44,419 bases of DNA from Gammaproteobacteria bacterium (GCA_002690725.1 NZFS01000006.1:68036-112454); one strand, 5' to 3'; shown: positions 17,300 through 29,572, counted from the stretch's first letter. Made by a program: numbers and translations. The notes: generated by a model from the letters alone, not told the origin.

Positions 17300-19084
17300 A
17301 TGAATAATATATTCACAAATAACATTAAAAAAATTGAATTTGATGCATTAATAATTGGTGGAGGCGGTTCTGGAATGCGTGCCTCATTAGAACTTGCTAA
17401 ATCTGGATTAAAAACAGCGGTAGTATCAAAAGTTTTTCCAACAAGATCTCATACCGTGTCTGCTCAAGGTGGCATAACATGCGCTATTGCAAGTGCTGAT
17501 CCAAATGATGATTGGAGGTGGCACATGTATGATACTGTCAAAGGTGCTGACTTTATTGGTGACCAAGATGCTATCGAATATTTATGCTCTGAAGGTCCTA
17601 AAGCAGTTTTTGAGTTAGAACATATGGGCCTTCCTTTTTCAAGATTTGAAAATGGAAGAATATATCAGAGGCCATTTGGAGGACAGTCGAAAGATTTTGG
17701 AAAAGGTGGTCAAGCTGCACGTACTTGTGCTGCTGCTGACAGAACAGGCCATGCTCTTCTTCATACCCTATATCAAAATAATGTTAAAGAAGGAGCTAAT
17801 TTTCTTAATGAATGGTTCGCTGTTGATTTAGTTAAAAATTCAAAAGATGAGGTAACTGGCGTAATTGCATTTTCTATTGAAAATGGTGAGGTGGCATATT
17901 TAAAAGCACAGGCAACTGTTTTAGCGACTGGTGGCGCTGGAAGAATATATGCATCGACAACTAATGCTCTAATAAATACTGGCGATGGTTTAGCAATGGC
18001 CCTAAGAGCAGGATTTCCAGCTCAAGATATGGAAATGTGGCAGTTCCACCCAACTGGAATATATGGTGCGGGCTCATTAGTGACTGAGGGATGTAGAGGT
18101 GAGGGCGGTTTTTTAATAAACAAAGACGGCGAAAGATTTATGGAAAGATATGCACCTAACGTTAAAGACCTTGCAGGCAGAGATGTTGTTGCGAGATCAA
18201 TGGTACTTGAAATTTTAGAAGGAAGAGGTTGTGGTGAAAATAGCGATCATATTTATCTTAAACTAGACCATTTAGGTGCCGAAGTTTTAAACTCAAAGTT
18301 ACCAGGTATATGTGAGCTTTCAAAAACATTTGCTCATGTAGATCCAATTTATGAACCTATCCCTGTCGTACCAACATGTCACTATATGATGGGAGGAACT
18401 CCTACAAATGTTTCAGGACAGGCGTTTAATAGAGTTGATAATCAAGATTATTTAATACCTGGATTATTCTCTGCAGGTGAAGCAGCATGTGTTTCTGTTC
18501 ATGGAGCAAATAGACTTGGTGGAAACTCTTTGCTGGATTTGGTTGTCTTTGGAAGAGCAACTGGCAAACACATACAAGGAGAATTAAAGTCTGGAGGAGG
18601 AGTTGAATCAGCATCTAAAAGTGATATTGATAGCTCGCTCGAGAGATTAAACAAATTAAATGAGTCCTCTGAAGGATTTGATCCAGCTGAAGTCAAAAAA
18701 GAACTTCAAGAATGTATGCAGAATTACTTTGGTGTATTCAGAAGAGGCGAATATATGAAAAAAGGTCTCGATAAACTAAATGAACTGAGAGAAAAAGTTG
18801 ATAATTTACATCTCAAAGATAAGAGTGATGCTTTTAATACTAATCGGGTTGAAGCTATTGAACTACAAAACTTATTCGAAGTTGCTGAATCAACTGCAAT
18901 TTCTGCATATAGAAGAACTGAAAGTAGAGGTGCCCACGCTAGAGACGATTACCCAGATAGAGATGACGATAATTGGTTATGCCATTCTATTTATGATCCA
19001 ATATCAAAAGAAGTGTCCAAAAGAGAAGTTAATTTTGAACCACAGAAGGTTGAAGCTTTCCCACCAAAGATAAGGACTTATTAA
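17300..19084 (+). CDS. sdhA: Succinate dehydrogenase flavoprotein subunit
   Basis: A 594-residue catalytic subunit (E. coli 588) that oxidises succinate to fumarate. The FAD-binding motif [16 protein letters not shown] is near residue 18. His51 in [11 protein letters not shown] is the expected covalent FAD attachment site. Catalytic and substrate residues sit in [26 protein letters not shown], and [19 protein letters not shown]. The stop overlaps the sdhB start by one base. Confidence 0.98.
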   Translation: MNNIFTNNIKKIEFDALIIGGGGSGMRASLELAKSGLKTAVVSKVFPTRSHTVSAQGGITCAIASADPNDDWRWHMYDTVKGADFIGDQDAIEYLCSEGPKAVFELEHMGLPFSRFENGRIYQRPFGGQSKDFGKGGQAARTCAAADRTGHALLHTLYQNNVKEGANFLNEWFAVDLVKNSKDEVTGVIAFSIENGEVAYLKAQATVLATGGAGRIYASTTNALINTGDGLAMALRAGFPAQDMEMWQFHPTGIYGAGSLVTEGCRGEGGFLINKDGERFMERYAPNVKDLAGRDVVARSMVLEILEGRGCGENSDHIYLKLDHLGAEVLNSKLPGICELSKTFAHVDPIYEPIPVVPTCHYMMGGTPTNVSGQAFNRVDNQDYLIPGLFSAGEAACVSVHGANRLGGNSLLDLVVFGRATGKHIQGELKSGGGVESASKSDIDSSLERLNKLNESSEGFDPAEVKKELQECMQNYFGVFRRGEYMKKGLDKLNELREKVDNLHLKDKSDAFNTNRVEAIELQNLFEVAESTAISAYRRTESRGAHARDDYPDRDDDNWLCHSIYDPISKEVSKREVNFEPQKVEAFPPKIRTY

Positions 19085-19824
19085 TGTTTGATAAAAAATT
19101 ACAAGTCAGCCTATATAGATACAATCCGGAAGAAGATAAGTTCCCTTATATGAAAAATTACACTATTAATAAACCTGAAAAAGATATTATGGTTTTAGAT
19201 CTTCTACACTTACTAAAAGAGGAGGATCAATCAATATCCTACAGAAGATCATGTCGAGAAGGTGTTTGTGGTTCTGATGGAATGAATATAAATGGCAAAA
19301 ATGGTCTTGCTTGCATCACACCAATCTCCTCAGTTGTAAAAAGAAATAAAATTGAATTAAGACCTTTGCCTGGTCTTCCAGTAATTCGTGATTTAGTAGT
19401 AGATATGACTGAATTCTATGCACAGTATGAAAAAATTAAACCTTTTCTTCAAAATGAAACAACAGCACCAGAACAAGAAAGACTCCAATCTCCCGAAGAA
19501 AGAGATAAATTAGATGGATTATACGAATGTATACTATGCGCATGTTGTTCAACAAGTTGTCCATCTTTTTGGTGGAATCCGGACAAATTTGTTGGTCCTG
19601 CTGCACTTCTTCAAGCATACAGATTTCTTGCAGATTCAAGAGATCTAAAAACTAAAGAAAGGCTTGAAGCACTGTCTGATCCGTTCAGTGTATACAGATG
19701 TCATGGAATTATGAATTGTGTAAGTGTTTGTCCAAAAGGCCTTAATCCAAATAAGGCAATTGGAGAAATAAAATCAATGTTACATAAAAATAAAAAGGAT
19801 ATAATTGTCTCGGATGGGGTATAA
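19084..19824 (+). CDS. sdhB: Succinate dehydrogenase iron-sulfur subunit
   Basis: A 246-residue subunit that passes electrons from FAD to quinone through three clusters. The [2Fe-2S] ligands are in RSCREGVCGSDGM and GLACIT. The [4Fe-4S] and [3Fe-4S] ligands are in CILCACCSTSCPSFWW and CHGIMNCVSVCPKGLNP. Length is close to E. coli (238). TAATG coupling joins it to sdhA, and 21 bases separate it from sucA. Confidence 0.98.
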   Translation: MFDKKLQVSLYRYNPEEDKFPYMKNYTINKPEKDIMVLDLLHLLKEEDQSISYRRSCREGVCGSDGMNINGKNGLACITPISSVVKRNKIELRPLPGLPVIRDLVVDMTEFYAQYEKIKPFLQNETTAPEQERLQSPEERDKLDGLYECILCACCSTSCPSFWWNPDKFVGPAALLQAYRFLADSRDLKTKERLEALSDPFSVYRCHGIMNCVSVCPKGLNPNKAIGEIKSMLHKNKKDIIVSDGV

Positions 19825-19845
19825 AAAAGATTAAGTATACGTAAA

Positions 19846-22656
19846 ATGACAATATCAATGAAAGAGCTATGGGGGAGCTCACATGTCTCGGCAGGGCATG
19901 CAGCATACCTCGAAACCCTCTACGATACTTTCTTAAAAAATCCAGAACATTTATCAGAAGACTGGCTAGATTTTTTTACCAATCTTCCAAAACAGCCTAA
20001 TTCCAATGGTGAAATATCACATCTTGAGATTATCAAGGAGTTTAAAAATTTTTCAAGAAGCAAAGCTACTCCAAAAAATGAAACTACGCTTGATGATAAA
20101 CAGGGTAAAGTAATTAGATTGATTCAGTCATACAGAAATAGAGGTCACCTCAAGGCAAAGCTTGATCCTTTGGGTATGATGGAAAGACGGGAGATAGAAG
20201 ATTTAAATATTGAGTTTCATGGCCTATCTCATAGTGACTTAGATCGAGATTTTTTTACAGATACTTTTACTGAAAGCAATAAATTATCATTAAGAAACAT
20301 TATTAAAACCCTCGAAGAGGTATATTGTGGAAAAATTGGCATAGAGTGTAATCATATTCTTGATTCAGAAGAGAGAAGATGGTTTCAAAAAAAATTTGAA
20401 TCAAAGCTAACTGAATATGTTTTTGATGATGATGAAAAAGTAAACATATTCGAACGACTAAATTCTGCAGATGGATTAGCTAAATATCTATCTGCAAAGT
20501 ATCCAGGAATGAAGCGTTTTGGAATTGACGGAGCTGAAGCATTAGTACCTCTAGTAGAAAGTGTTATTCAAAATTGTGGTTCAATTGGTGCATCACAAAT
20601 TTGTTTGGGAATGGCACACAGAGGAAGATTAAATCTACTGGTAAATGTTTTAGGTAAACTTCCAAGCGAGCTATTTTCTGCCTTTGATGAGGATTTTGAA
20701 TTAGAGGGAGCTAGCACTGGTGATGTTAAGTATCATTTAGGATTTTCTTCTAATTTTGAGACTCCTGGTGGAGAAGTGCACGTATCTTTGTTTAATAATC
20801 CATCACATCTTGAAATTGTAGATCCAGTTGTTCTTGGCTCTGTTAGAGCAAGACAAGATCGAATAGGTGATACAGACAGAACTGAGGTAGTACCAATTCT
20901 TCTTCATGGAGACGCATCTTTTTCAGGCCAAGGGGTTGTAATGGAATCATTGCAGATGTCACAAACAAGAGGCTTTAATGTAGGCGGAACTATTCATATT
21001 ATTGTAAATAATCAAATCGGTTTCACAACAAGCAATGTTAATGACTCTAGATCAACTGATTATTCCTCTGATGTTGCAAAAATTATCCAAGCTCCGGTAA
21101 TCCATGTTAATGGTGATGACCCAGAAATGGTTCTTAACGCTGCAAAAATAGCATGTAAATATAGAAAAAGATTTAAAAAAGATATTGTTATTGACTTATT
21201 TTGCTATAGAAGAAGAGGACATAATGAGGCAGATGACCCTTCTGCAACTCAACCATTGATGTATCAAAAAATTTCAAAACATCCCTCAGTATTAAATCAA
21301 TACGAAGATTATTTAATTAATACTGGAGTTTTAACACCTGATATAGCAAATAAAATTAAGAGTGATTATAGAAAATCTCTTGAGATTGGAGAGTCTGTTG
21401 CAAAAAACTTGTCAAAGAATCCTAATAATGAACTTTGGTTTGATTGGAAGCCATATCTTAATATAAAGTGGTGGCCAAAAGTTGATACTAAGTTTAGTGC
21501 AGAAAAGCTTCATAAGCTTGGAAAAGAAATTTGTGAAATACCTGATTCCTTTGTTTTAGGAAATCAGGCTAAGAAAATTTTTGAAGAAAGAATAAAAATG
21601 AATGATGGTGATATCCCAGTTAATTGGGGATATGCTGAAAGCATGGCATATGCATCCTTACTCGAAGAAGGTTATCCAATTCGAATTACAGGACAAGATG
21701 TGAGGCGCGGCACTTTTTCTCACAGACATGCATGTGTTTTTGATTCAGATTCTGGAATGGGCTTTATACCTCTTAAAGAAATAGCAGAAAAAAATAATAC
21801 AAAATTTGATATTTATGATTCATTACTATCTGAAGAAGCTGTTCTTGCATTTGAGTATGGTTATTCTGCCACATGGCCAAGTGGCCTAACAATTTGGGAA
21901 GCTCAATTTGGTGATTTCGCAAACGGTGCACAAGTTGTCATTGATCAGTTTATTGTCTCTGCTCAACATAAATGGGAAAGATTATCTGGCTTGGTTATGT
22001 TATTACCTCATGGATATGAGGGTCAAGGACCCGAACATAGCAGTGCAAGAATTGAAAGATTTTTACAACTATGTGCTACTGAAAATATTCAAGTTTGCGT
22101 GCCAAGTTCTCCAAAACAGATATTTCATTTGCTAAGAAGACAGGTTATTAGAAAAATGCGAACCCCGTTAATAGTTATTTCACCAAAGAGTCTTTTAAGA
22201 AACCCAAAGGCCGTTTCAAGTACAAAAGAATTAATAAATGGGACTTTTGAGTGTGTCATTGACGATGAAATTAAGAAAAATGAGAATGTCAAAAAAGTAA
22301 TAATGTGTTCAGGGAAGGTTTATTACGATTTAGTAAATAAACGAGATAAAGAAAAGCATGATGATATAGCAATTATCAGGATAGAACAATTGTATCCTTT
22401 TCCATACGATGACCTTGAAGAAATCTTAACAAAGTATCAAAATGTAGAAGAATATATATGGTGTCAAGAAGAACCAAGCAATCAAGGAGCATGGTTCAGT
22501 CACAGGCATAGAATTCAGAGAGTTTTAGATAGACTTGGAGATGGTAAAGAAGCCAATTTAATTAGCAGGCCACCTGCGGCAGCACCGGCAGTTGGTTTGA
22601 TGAAGTTGCATCTTCAACAACAAAAAGATCTAATAAATGAGGCAATTTGTAAATGA
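19846..22656 (+). CDS. sucA: 2-oxoglutarate dehydrogenase E1 component
   Basis: A 936-residue thiamine diphosphate enzyme (E. coli 933) that decarboxylates 2-oxoglutarate and transfers the succinyl group to SucB. Typical segments are the N-terminal [13 protein letters not shown], the [11 protein letters not shown] and YHLGFSS regions of the substrate site, [18 protein letters not shown], the thiamine-binding [10 protein letters not shown], and the C-terminal [15 protein letters not shown] and [22 protein letters not shown]. It overlaps sucB by 4 bases. Confidence 0.98.
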   Translation: MTISMKELWGSSHVSAGHAAYLETLYDTFLKNPEHLSEDWLDFFTNLPKQPNSNGEISHLEIIKEFKNFSRSKATPKNETTLDDKQGKVIRLIQSYRNRGHLKAKLDPLGMMERREIEDLNIEFHGLSHSDLDRDFFTDTFTESNKLSLRNIIKTLEEVYCGKIGIECNHILDSEERRWFQKKFESKLTEYVFDDDEKVNIFERLNSADGLAKYLSAKYPGMKRFGIDGAEALVPLVESVIQNCGSIGASQICLGMAHRGRLNLLVNVLGKLPSELFSAFDEDFELEGASTGDVKYHLGFSSNFETPGGEVHVSLFNNPSHLEIVDPVVLGSVRARQDRIGDTDRTEVVPILLHGDASFSGQGVVMESLQMSQTRGFNVGGTIHIIVNNQIGFTTSNVNDSRSTDYSSDVAKIIQAPVIHVNGDDPEMVLNAAKIACKYRKRFKKDIVIDLFCYRRRGHNEADDPSATQPLMYQKISKHPSVLNQYEDYLINTGVLTPDIANKIKSDYRKSLEIGESVAKNLSKNPNNELWFDWKPYLNIKWWPKVDTKFSAEKLHKLGKEICEIPDSFVLGNQAKKIFEERIKMNDGDIPVNWGYAESMAYASLLEEGYPIRITGQDVRRGTFSHRHACVFDSDSGMGFIPLKEIAEKNNTKFDIYDSLLSEEAVLAFEYGYSATWPSGLTIWEAQFGDFANGAQVVIDQFIVSAQHKWERLSGLVMLLPHGYEGQGPEHSSARIERFLQLCATENIQVCVPSSPKQIFHLLRRQVIRKMRTPLIVISPKSLLRNPKAVSSTKELINGTFECVIDDEIKKNENVKKVIMCSGKVYYDLVNKRDKEKHDDIAIIRIEQLYPFPYDDLEEILTKYQNVEEYIWCQEEPSNQGAWFSHRHRIQRVLDRLGDGKEANLISRPPAAAPAVGLMKLHLQQQKDLINEAICK

Positions 22657-23849
22657 GTATTGAAATAAAAGCACCAACTTTCCCAGAGTCAGTGGCTGAT
22701 GGAACTATTGCTAATTGGATTAAGAAAGAGGGAGAAAGTGTAAACCAAGACGAAGTAATTGCAGAAATTGAGACAGACAAAGTTGTGTTAGAGGTGCTTG
22801 CGCAATCTAATGGAGTAGTATCAAAAATTCTTAAAACAGAAGGTGAAACGGTATTAAGTTCTGAGGTAATTGGTGAATTCAGTGAATCTGAAGGTAAACC
22901 AGAAACTCTAAAGAAAAATAATGAAACAATAGTTGATTTAAAAGAAGACAAAAATGAAGAAACTGAAGTAGAAAGGGATAACAAAAAAATAAGTCCAGCT
23001 GCAAAAAAAATAATAATAGAAAATAATATAGAGACAGAAAATGTAAAATCTTCTGGTAAAAATAATAGAATTACTAAGGCCGATGTTATAAATCATATTA
23101 GTCCAGATATCGAAGAAAGTTCTGTGTTATCTGAATTCTCTGAAGATGATAGGCCTCAAAAACGAGTACCTATGTCTAGGCTTAGATCAACTATTGCCAA
23201 AAGGCTTGTTTCTGTCAAGCAAGATACTGCAATGTTAACTACTTTTAACGAAGTGGATATGCTACCTATTAAAGATTTGAGATCAAAATATGGTGAGGAG
23301 TTTGAAAAAGAGCATGGTGTAAAATTAGGTTTTATGGGTTTCTTTGTAGTAGCAGCAGTTCAAGCTCTTAAAAAGTTCCCAATGGTAAATGCATCTATTG
23401 ATAAAAATGATATTGTATATCATGGTTTCCAAGATATTGGTGTTGCAGTATCAACAGAGCGAGGTTTAGTTGTACCTATAATAAAAGATGCAGATACCAA
23501 ATCTCTTTCTGAAATAGAAAAATCAATTCTTGAGTACTCAAAAAAGGCAAAAGAAGGAAAATTATCTATTGATGAAATGCAAGGCGGAACATTTACAATA
23601 TCTAATGGTGGTGTTTTTGGCTCTTTGCTGTCAACACCAATATTGAATGCGCCACAAACTGCAATACTTGGAATGCATGCTATTCAGGAAAGACCAATTG
23701 CAATTGCTGGCGAGATAGTTATAAGACCTATGATGTATCTAGCTATGAGTTATGATCATAGACTACTTGATGGCAAAGAAGCTGTAACTTTTCTTGTTTC
23801 TATCAAAGAGCAGCTTGAATCACCAGAAAGGTTACTATTAAATTTATAA
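22653..23849 (+). CDS. sucB: Dihydrolipoyl succinyltransferase (2-oxoglutarate dehydrogenase E2)
   Basis: A 398-residue E2 core (E. coli 405). It has one lipoyl domain with modifiable Lys43 in ETDKVVLEV, a charged flexible linker, a peripheral E3/E1-binding domain (about 110-150, [14 protein letters not shown]), and the catalytic domain with His369 and Asp373 in [12 protein letters not shown]. The ATGA overlap with sucA and the lpd gene just downstream put the E1, E2 and E3 subunits of the complex side by side. Confidence 0.97.
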   Translation: MSIEIKAPTFPESVADGTIANWIKKEGESVNQDEVIAEIETDKVVLEVLAQSNGVVSKILKTEGETVLSSEVIGEFSESEGKPETLKKNNETIVDLKEDKNEETEVERDNKKISPAAKKIIIENNIETENVKSSGKNNRITKADVINHISPDIEESSVLSEFSEDDRPQKRVPMSRLRSTIAKRLVSVKQDTAMLTTFNEVDMLPIKDLRSKYGEEFEKEHGVKLGFMGFFVVAAVQALKKFPMVNASIDKNDIVYHGFQDIGVAVSTERGLVVPIIKDADTKSLSEIEKSILEYSKKAKEGKLSIDEMQGGTFTISNGGVFGSLLSTPILNAPQTAILGMHAIQERPIAIAGEIVIRPMMYLAMSYDHRLLDGKEAVTFLVSIKEQLESPERLLLNL

Positions 23850-23859
23850 TATTTAAAAT

Positions 23860-25278
23860 ATGTTTGACGTAGTTGTAATAGGAAGTGGTCCAGCTGGATA
23901 TGTTGCTGCAATTAGAGCATCCCAACTTGGCCTAAAGACCTTATGTATCGAGGAAGCTCTCGACAAGAAAGGAAAACCAACCTTTGGTGGGACTTGTTTG
24001 AATGTTGGATGTATTCCATCGAAAGCACTTTTAGATTCATCACATAGATATCACGAAGCTAAAAAAAACCTTGGTTCGCATGGTGTCAAAATTGAAGGTA
24101 TTAAATTGGATCTTCAATCAATGATGAAAAGAAAAAATGATATCGTTTCAAAATTGACCGGTGGAATTGATGGTCTTTTTGCATCAAATAAAGTTGAGAC
24201 TATTTCTGGAAAAGGAATGATAGTTTCATCTAATAAAATTAGAGTTGAAAAAATTGATGGATCGTATGAGGAAATTGATACTAAAAATATTATTATTGCC
24301 ACTGGCTCAACTCCAATAGAAATACCATCAGCAAGTTTTAGTAAAAATATTGTAAACAGTACTGGGGCACTTTCATTTGAAACTGTGCCAAAGACATTAG
24401 GAATTGTTGGCGCTGGAATAATTGGATTAGAGTTGGGAAGCGTTTGGTCACGACTTGGTTCAGATGTAACAGTTTTAGAAGCAATGAATGATTTTTTACC
24501 AATGACAGATCCAGATATCTCAAAAGATGCTTTTAAGGAGTTCAACAATCAAGGCCTCAATATTCAATTAGGAGCAAAGGTTACAGGCACGAAGGATTTA
24601 AAGAATTCTGTTAAAGTTAAATACGATCTTAAAGATAAAGAAGTTGAAGTAGATTTTGAAAAGTTAATTGTTGCGGTTGGAAGAAAACCAAATTCATCAG
24701 AAGTATTTTTAAATGATTTAGATATTAAAATAAATAATGGATTTATTGAAGTAAATGAATTTTGTCAGACATCAATCGATAATATTTGGGCGGTTGGAGA
24801 TGTTGTTAGAGGACCAATGCTTGCTCATAAAGGGAGCGAGGAGGGTATTATGGTGGCAGAAAGAATAGCAAATAAATTTATGCAGGTAAATTATGACTTA
24901 GTACCGTCTGTTATCTACTCACATCCAGAAATAGCTTGGGTTGGTAAAAATGAAAATGAACTTAAATCTGAAGGTGTAAATTATAAAGTTGGTAAATTTC
25001 CATTTGCTGCAAGTGGAAGAGCTTTGGCTGTAGATCAATCTGTTGGATTTGTAAAAGTTTTATCTGAAGAGAGAACAGACACTATTCTTGGTGTTCATGT
25101 TATTGGACCTGCTGCTGCCGAAATAGTACAACAGGCTTTAATATCTATGGAATTTGGATCTAGTGCCGAAGATATTGCTCTTACAATGTTTAGTCATCCA
25201 ACAGTATCGGAAGCATTTCATGAGGCTGCTCTTGCTGCAAATAACCAGGCAATTCATATCGGAAATAAAAGAAGATGA
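23860..25278 (+). CDS. lpd: Dihydrolipoyl dehydrogenase (E3)
   Basis: A 472-residue FAD disulfide oxidoreductase that reoxidises dihydrolipoamide and reduces NAD. The redox pair is Cys46 and Cys51 in [16 protein letters not shown]. The FAD motif [13 protein letters not shown] is at the N-terminus, and the NAD-binding [13 protein letters not shown] lies mid-protein. The base pair His446/Glu451 is in [12 protein letters not shown]. coli places lpd with aceEF; here it lies between sucB and sucC, so it probably serves 2-oxoglutarate dehydrogenase first. It overlaps sucC by 4 bases. Confidence 0.97.
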   Translation: MFDVVVIGSGPAGYVAAIRASQLGLKTLCIEEALDKKGKPTFGGTCLNVGCIPSKALLDSSHRYHEAKKNLGSHGVKIEGIKLDLQSMMKRKNDIVSKLTGGIDGLFASNKVETISGKGMIVSSNKIRVEKIDGSYEEIDTKNIIIATGSTPIEIPSASFSKNIVNSTGALSFETVPKTLGIVGAGIIGLELGSVWSRLGSDVTVLEAMNDFLPMTDPDISKDAFKEFNNQGLNIQLGAKVTGTKDLKNSVKVKYDLKDKEVEVDFEKLIVAVGRKPNSSEVFLNDLDIKINNGFIEVNEFCQTSIDNIWAVGDVVRGPMLAHKGSEEGIMVAERIANKFMQVNYDLVPSVIYSHPEIAWVGKNENELKSEGVNYKVGKFPFAASGRALAVDQSVGFVKVLSEERTDTILGVHVIGPAAAEIVQQALISMEFGSSAEDIALTMFSHPTVSEAFHEAALAANNQAIHIGNKRR

Positions 25279-26435
25279 ATCTTCACGAATATCAGGGCAA
25301 AGCTTTATTTGCTGAATTTAATTTACCTGTTTCAAAAGGTAAGGTTGTTTTCGATGCAGATGAAATTATTGATGCATGTAACGAAATAGGTGGTTCAAAA
25401 TGGGTAGTGAAAGCCCAAGTTCATGCTGGAGGACGAGGAAAAGCAGGGGGTGTAGAGTTGATTGATAACCCTCAAGATGGAGTAGAATTTGCAAAAAAAT
25501 GGCTTGGTAAAAATTTAATCACTTATCAAACTGACAAAAAAGGACAACCAGTCAATTCTATTTTAGTTGAAGAATGTATGACCATCGCTAAAGAACTTTA
25601 TTTAAGTGCTGTAATTGATAGAGAAACCCAAAAAATAGTATTTATAGGATCAAGCGAGGGTGGTGTAAATATTGAAGATGTTGCTAAAAAATATCCTGAA
25701 AAAATAATTTACGAAGCTGTAGTTTATGGAGATAAAGCCCTTTCAGAAAATGCAGAAAATATAGCTAAGGTACTCAAATTAAATAAAGATCAAACAAATC
25801 AATTTATACCTATGATTGAGAATCTATTGAGATTATTTGTAGAAAAAGATTTAAGCCTTTTAGAAATAAACCCCTTAGTAATAACTGAAAATGGAGATTT
25901 GCATTGTTTAGATGCAAAAATAAATATTGATTCAAATGCTTTGTACAGACAACCTGATTTAGCTGAAATGTATGATCAATCCCAAGAAGATCCTCAAGAA
26001 GCTGAGGCTGCAAAAAATGATCTTAGTTATGTTTCATTGGATGGAAATATTGGCTGTATGGTAAATGGCGCTGGCTTGGCAATGGGCACGATGGATACCA
26101 TTAAATTTTATGGAGGAAATCCTGCAAATTTTCTTGATGTTGGAGGAACTGCAACTCAACAAAGAGTGGCTAAGGCTTTTAAAATTATCCTTGATGATCC
26201 TGATGTTAAAGTTGTTCTTGTTAATATATTTGGTGGCATTGTAAGATGCGACTTAATTGCCGAGGGAATTATTTCAGCAATCAAAGAGGTTGATGTGAAA
26301 ATACCTGTTGTCGTTAGATTGGAAGGAAATAATGCCGAAAAAGGATCACAAATTTTATCAAAGGCAAGTATTAAAATTGATAGCATAAACAATTTAGCTG
26401 ATGCAGCAAAAAAAGCAGTTGAGTTTGCAAAATGA
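25275..26435 (+). CDS. sucC: Succinyl-CoA synthetase beta subunit
   Basis: A 386-residue beta subunit (E. coli 388) with an N-terminal ATP-grasp domain that couples succinyl-CoA cleavage to nucleoside triphosphate formation. It starts with the signature [71 protein letters not shown] and [17 protein letters not shown] are all conserved. It overlaps lpd and sucD by 4 bases each. Confidence 0.98.
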   Translation: MNLHEYQGKALFAEFNLPVSKGKVVFDADEIIDACNEIGGSKWVVKAQVHAGGRGKAGGVELIDNPQDGVEFAKKWLGKNLITYQTDKKGQPVNSILVEECMTIAKELYLSAVIDRETQKIVFIGSSEGGVNIEDVAKKYPEKIIYEAVVYGDKALSENAENIAKVLKLNKDQTNQFIPMIENLLRLFVEKDLSLLEINPLVITENGDLHCLDAKINIDSNALYRQPDLAEMYDQSQEDPQEAEAAKNDLSYVSLDGNIGCMVNGAGLAMGTMDTIKFYGGNPANFLDVGGTATQQRVAKAFKIILDDPDVKVVLVNIFGGIVRCDLIAEGIISAIKEVDVKIPVVVRLEGNNAEKGSQILSKASIKIDSINNLADAAKKAVEFAK

Positions 26436-27301
26436 GTATCTTAGTAAACAAAGATACCAAACTTATTGTTCAAGGATTTACAGGTTCTCAAGGCACTCTT
26501 CATTCAGAGCAATCCATAGAGTATGGAACAAATATTGTAGGTGGTGTCACTCCTGGGAAAGGAGGTATCAAACATCTTGGAAAACCTGTTTTTAATTCAG
26601 TTCGTGATGCAGTAAAAGAGTTAAATCCAAATGCCTCTATAATTTTTGTGCCAGCAAAATTCTGTAAAGACTCAATAATAGAAGCAGCAGATGCAGGGAT
26701 TAAGTTAATTATTTGTATCACAGAAGGTATTCCGACTATTGATATGCTTGATGTGAAGAGGCATATAGATGATCTTGGAATTAGGTTAATTGGACCTAAT
26801 TGTCCAGGCATTATTACTCCTGGAGAGGCTAAGCTTGGAATAATGCCAGGGGATATTCATATACCAGGGTCTATTGGAATTATTTCTAGATCTGGAACAC
26901 TTACATATGAAGCAGTAAAACAAACCACAGACCTGGGTTTCGGTCAAAGCAGTTGTGTTGGAATTGGTGGCGATCCTATTCCTGGCTCATCATTTATAGA
27001 TATGCTGAAATTATTCGAGGATGATGATAAGACTGAAGCAATCGTGATGGTTGGTGAAATTGGAGGATCAGCGGAAGAAGCTGCTGCAGAATATATAAAA
27101 AATAACATAACAAAACCTGTAATATCCTATATTGCTGGACAAACTGCACCAGCTGGAAAAAGGATGGGTCACGCTGGAGCTATTATTGCTGGAGGAAAGG
27201 GAACCGCAAAAAATAAAATTGAAAAGCTAAAAAAATGTGGTGTTCATATTGCAGATAACCTAGTCTCAATTGGCAGCAAAGTCGCTGAAGTTATTGGTTG
27301 A
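26432..27301 (+). CDS. sucD: Succinyl-CoA synthetase alpha subunit
   Basis: A 289-residue alpha subunit (E. coli 289) carrying the phosphohistidine and the CoA-binding Rossmann fold. The CoA site region is [19 protein letters not shown] near the N-terminus. [12 protein letters not shown] follows mid-protein, and the phosphorylated His247 is in [16 protein letters not shown]. The 3' end overlaps the convergent MATE gene by 36 bases. No terminator hairpin is visible, so transcription of the two genes may collide. Confidence 0.98.
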   Translation: MSILVNKDTKLIVQGFTGSQGTLHSEQSIEYGTNIVGGVTPGKGGIKHLGKPVFNSVRDAVKELNPNASIIFVPAKFCKDSIIEAADAGIKLIICITEGIPTIDMLDVKRHIDDLGIRLIGPNCPGIITPGEAKLGIMPGDIHIPGSIGIISRSGTLTYEAVKQTTDLGFGQSSCVGIGGDPIPGSSFIDMLKLFEDDDKTEAIVMVGEIGGSAEEAAAEYIKNNITKPVISYIAGQTAPAGKRMGHAGAIIAGGKGTAKNKIEKLKKCGVHIADNLVSIGSKVAEVIG

Positions 27302-28648
27302 GATTTTTTTAATTTGATTTTTTACAACCCATTTCAACCTAAAAATAGAGAGAAAAGAAAAAATTGTTAAACCAATAATCATTCCAAACCACATTCCCTT
27401 GGCGCCTAAAGGAGTACCAAATCCAAAATTAGTAAGATAGTATCCAATAGGCATTGCGAAAATCCAATAAGATATCATTAGTAGTATCATTGGGATAAAA
27501 GTGTCTTTATATCCTCTTAGACTTCCAAGAGCTCCCATCTGAATACCATCAGGTAATTGAAATATTGCAGCGAACAATATCAAACTTATAGCAAGCTCAA
27601 GAACAGGAACTTCTGTAGTATATAAACCAACAATAAATGAGCCAAATGAAATTATTATTATACTGTTTAAAAGCGCACCAGAAATACAAAGTAAAATTGT
27701 TGAAGTTGCAGCTATTTTTGCTTGATATGGATTTTTTTCACCAATCAAGTTACCAACTCTTGTTGATGAAGCTAAACCAATTGCCAGCGGCACCATAAAA
27801 AATAAACTTGCAATACTAATAGCAACAGAATGACTTGCTACAACAATTTCTCCAAGAACACTCAATATTATTGCAGCACCAGAAAACATACTTAATTCGA
27901 TAAAAATTCCAAGACCAATAGGTAGACCTAATTTAAATACTTCTTTTGTTGTCTTTAATGAAGGAAGTGTAAATCTAGAAAATGGCTCTGTTCTTTTATA
28001 ATTTTTTGAATAATTTATATAAACAAATATTGATATCATCATAATGAAAGAGACGATAGAAGTTGCAATTCCACAACCAATACCTCCAAGTTTTGGTGCA
28101 CCAAACCATCCATATACAAATATCAAATCAAGAGGAATATTTAAAAGCATTCCAGAAAAAGCAATATAAAATACTGGTTTGGTAAATGTCATTCCTTCGC
28201 TATAACATCTAAGACAGGTAAAAATTGTTACAAAAAACCATCCAATTGAAACAGCTTTTAAGTAGCCAATTGTCACCGATGTAATTGAATTTTTTATTGG
28301 AAGAAGCTCAATAATGATATCCATATTATAAAAAATAAATGCCATCAACAATCCAAGTCCTGCAGCAACCCAAATAATTTCTCTAAGTTTTTGCCCAATT
28401 TCTAGAAATTTCTTTGCTCCATATAGTTGAGCAACGATTGGAGTAACTGCAAAAATAATTCCTGTGAAAAAAAACCAAATTGTATTTGAAAAAGCTGTAC
28501 CAACTGCTAACCCTGCAAGATCATTAGCGCTTGCTCTGCCAGCTATTATAGTGTCAGTAGCTCCCATAAGTGTATAAGATAATTGAGAACCAAATATTGG
28601 AACGCCAATCTTTATAAGTTGTTTAAATTCAAATAAATACTTCGCCAT
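27266..28648 (-). CDS. MATE family multidrug/Na+ exporter (NorM-like)
   Basis: A 460-residue, 12-helix MATE exporter of the NorM branch. Such proteins expel cationic drugs, dyes or metabolites in exchange for Na+ or protons. Visible features are the N-terminal [28 protein letters not shown], the matching second half ([26 protein letters not shown]) and the [15 protein letters not shown] loop. It is the only complete gene before 41996 on the minus strand apart from bcp. It converges on sucD with a 36-base overlap and is divergent from the acyltransferase gene. No ribosome binding site precedes the ATG. The substrate cannot be inferred from sequence. Confidence 0.92.
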   Translation of the reverse strand: MAKYLFEFKQLIKIGVPIFGSQLSYTLMGATDTIIAGRASANDLAGLAVGTAFSNTIWFFFTGIIFAVTPIVAQLYGAKKFLEIGQKLREIIWVAAGLGLLMAFIFYNMDIIIELLPIKNSITSVTIGYLKAVSIGWFFVTIFTCLRCYSEGMTFTKPVFYIAFSGMLLNIPLDLIFVYGWFGAPKLGGIGCGIATSIVSFIMMISIFVYINYSKNYKRTEPFSRFTLPSLKTTKEVFKLGLPIGLGIFIELSMFSGAAIILSVLGEIVVASHSVAISIASLFFMVPLAIGLASSTRVGNLIGEKNPYQAKIAATSTILLCISGALLNSIIIISFGSFIVGLYTTEVPVLELAISLILFAAIFQLPDGIQMGALGSLRGYKDTFIPMILLMISYWIFAMPIGYYLTNFGFGTPLGAKGMWFGMIIGLTIFSFLSIFRLKWVVKNQIKKISTNNFSDFAAN

Positions 28649-28711
28649 ACAGAAATAAAGTTGTTATTAATTAAATTTTGAGTACTTTATCATATTAAAA
28701 TATCAATTTTC

Positions 28712-28715
28712 GGAG
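28712..28715 (+). promoter_or_regulatory. Ribosome binding site of the acyltransferase gene
   Basis: GGAG lies 6 bases before the ATT at 28722 and 63 bases before the TTG at 28779. It marks ATT 28722 (or less likely ATT 28719) as the initiation codon. Confidence 0.6.
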
Positions 28716-28721
28716 AAAATT

Positions 28722-29441
28722 ATTAGAAAAGATAACCGACCATACTGGCTCAAAAAATATATAACCAAATTAAATAATTTGTATGTAAGACATTTTTTAA
28801 AGCCACAATTTAAATTTTTAGGAAAAGGAGGTGCATTCTTTAAACCAAGATACATAAAGGTATTTGGTTTTAATGTAAGTATTGATGACTATCCTACAAT
28901 TATTGGTGCAAGTGATGCCAATGTCCAACTTACTGCATGGAATATTGGTGATCACAAAGGGGAGATAATTATTGGAAAATATTCTCTAATTACACCTGGA
29001 GTAAGAATAATTTCTGCGGAAAAAATTGAAATTGGTAAGGCATGTATGATTGCTCATGGAGCATATATTTCTGACGCTGACTGGCATGGAATATACGATA
29101 GAGCTGAGCCAGTAGGTAAAACCAAACCAATTAAATTTAAAGATAATGTCTGGATAGGAGATAGCGCTATAATTTGCAAAGGCGTAACCATTGGTAAAAA
29201 TAGTATTATTGGCGCAGGATCTGTTGTAACCAAAGATGTGCCTGATAATTGTGTTTTTGCAGGAAACCCAGCAAAGCTAGTAAAAAAACTTGATGCTGGA
29301 GATTTCAATACAAGAGAGGATTTTTTTAAAGATCCAAAAAAACTAGCTCAAGATTTTAAAATGCTTGATAGATATGCTCTAAAAAATAATACATTTTTGA
29401 ATTGGATAAAAAGCATCATTTCACCTAACGAAACTCATTAA
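28722..29441 (+). CDS. LbetaH-fold acetyl/acyltransferase, probable ATT start
   Basis: A 239-residue hexapeptide-repeat transferase of the maltose O-acetyltransferase/colanic acid acyltransferase type. The left-handed beta helix runs from about residue 75 to 185 (ITPGVRIISAEKIEIGKACMIAHGAYIS, VWIGDSAIICKGVTIGKNSIIGAGSVV). It has the likely catalytic His in DADWHG and ends in the common NPAKLVKKLD. The first standard start in frame is TTG 28779, but coding continues upstream as RKDNRPYWLKKYITKLNNL, which resembles the N-terminus I recall for this group. Upstream of that only ATT codons (28719, 28722) are available, with GGAG at the right distance. The acceptor is unknown; polysaccharide or lipid modification is plausible. 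It is divergent from the MATE gene. Confidence 0.75.
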   Translation: MRKDNRPYWLKKYITKLNNLYVRHFLKPQFKFLGKGGAFFKPRYIKVFGFNVSIDDYPTIIGASDANVQLTAWNIGDHKGEIIIGKYSLITPGVRIISAEKIEIGKACMIAHGAYISDADWHGIYDRAEPVGKTKPIKFKDNVWIGDSAIICKGVTIGKNSIIGAGSVVTKDVPDNCVFAGNPAKLVKKLDAGDFNTREDFFKDPKKLAQDFKMLDRYALKNNTFLNWIKSIISPNETH

Positions 29442-29489
29442 CCAGCTTTGTATATATAAAAAACAATTATATTAAAAATATATACTATG

Positions 29490-29524
29490 TTGTATAAATT
29501 TATTGGCATATTAATTGCATACAA
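29490..29524. repeat. Inverted repeat upstream of the winged-helix gene
   Basis: TTGTAT (29490-29495) and ATACAA (29519-29524) are inverted around a 23-base AT-rich spacer within the 131-base gap before the regulator gene. It could be an operator for that regulator, but 6-base arms are common by chance in such AT-rich DNA. No convincing promoter was seen in the gap. Confidence 0.25.
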
Positions 29525-29562
29525 TCTAATGAAATTGTTCTTTTTCAATTATTTTCACAAGT

Positions 29563-29567
29563 GGAGG
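29563..29567 (+). promoter_or_regulatory. Strong Shine-Dalgarno sequence of the winged-helix gene
   Basis: GGAGG lies 5 bases before TTG 29573. The in-frame GTG at 29561 overlaps this element and therefore cannot be the start served by it. Confidence 0.8.
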
Positions 29568-29572
29568 TTTTT

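Noticed and set aside
28779-28781. TTG 28779 as the acyltransferase start
   Set aside because: It has no ribosome binding site and would discard 19 residues of family-like N-terminus that follow a GGAG element.
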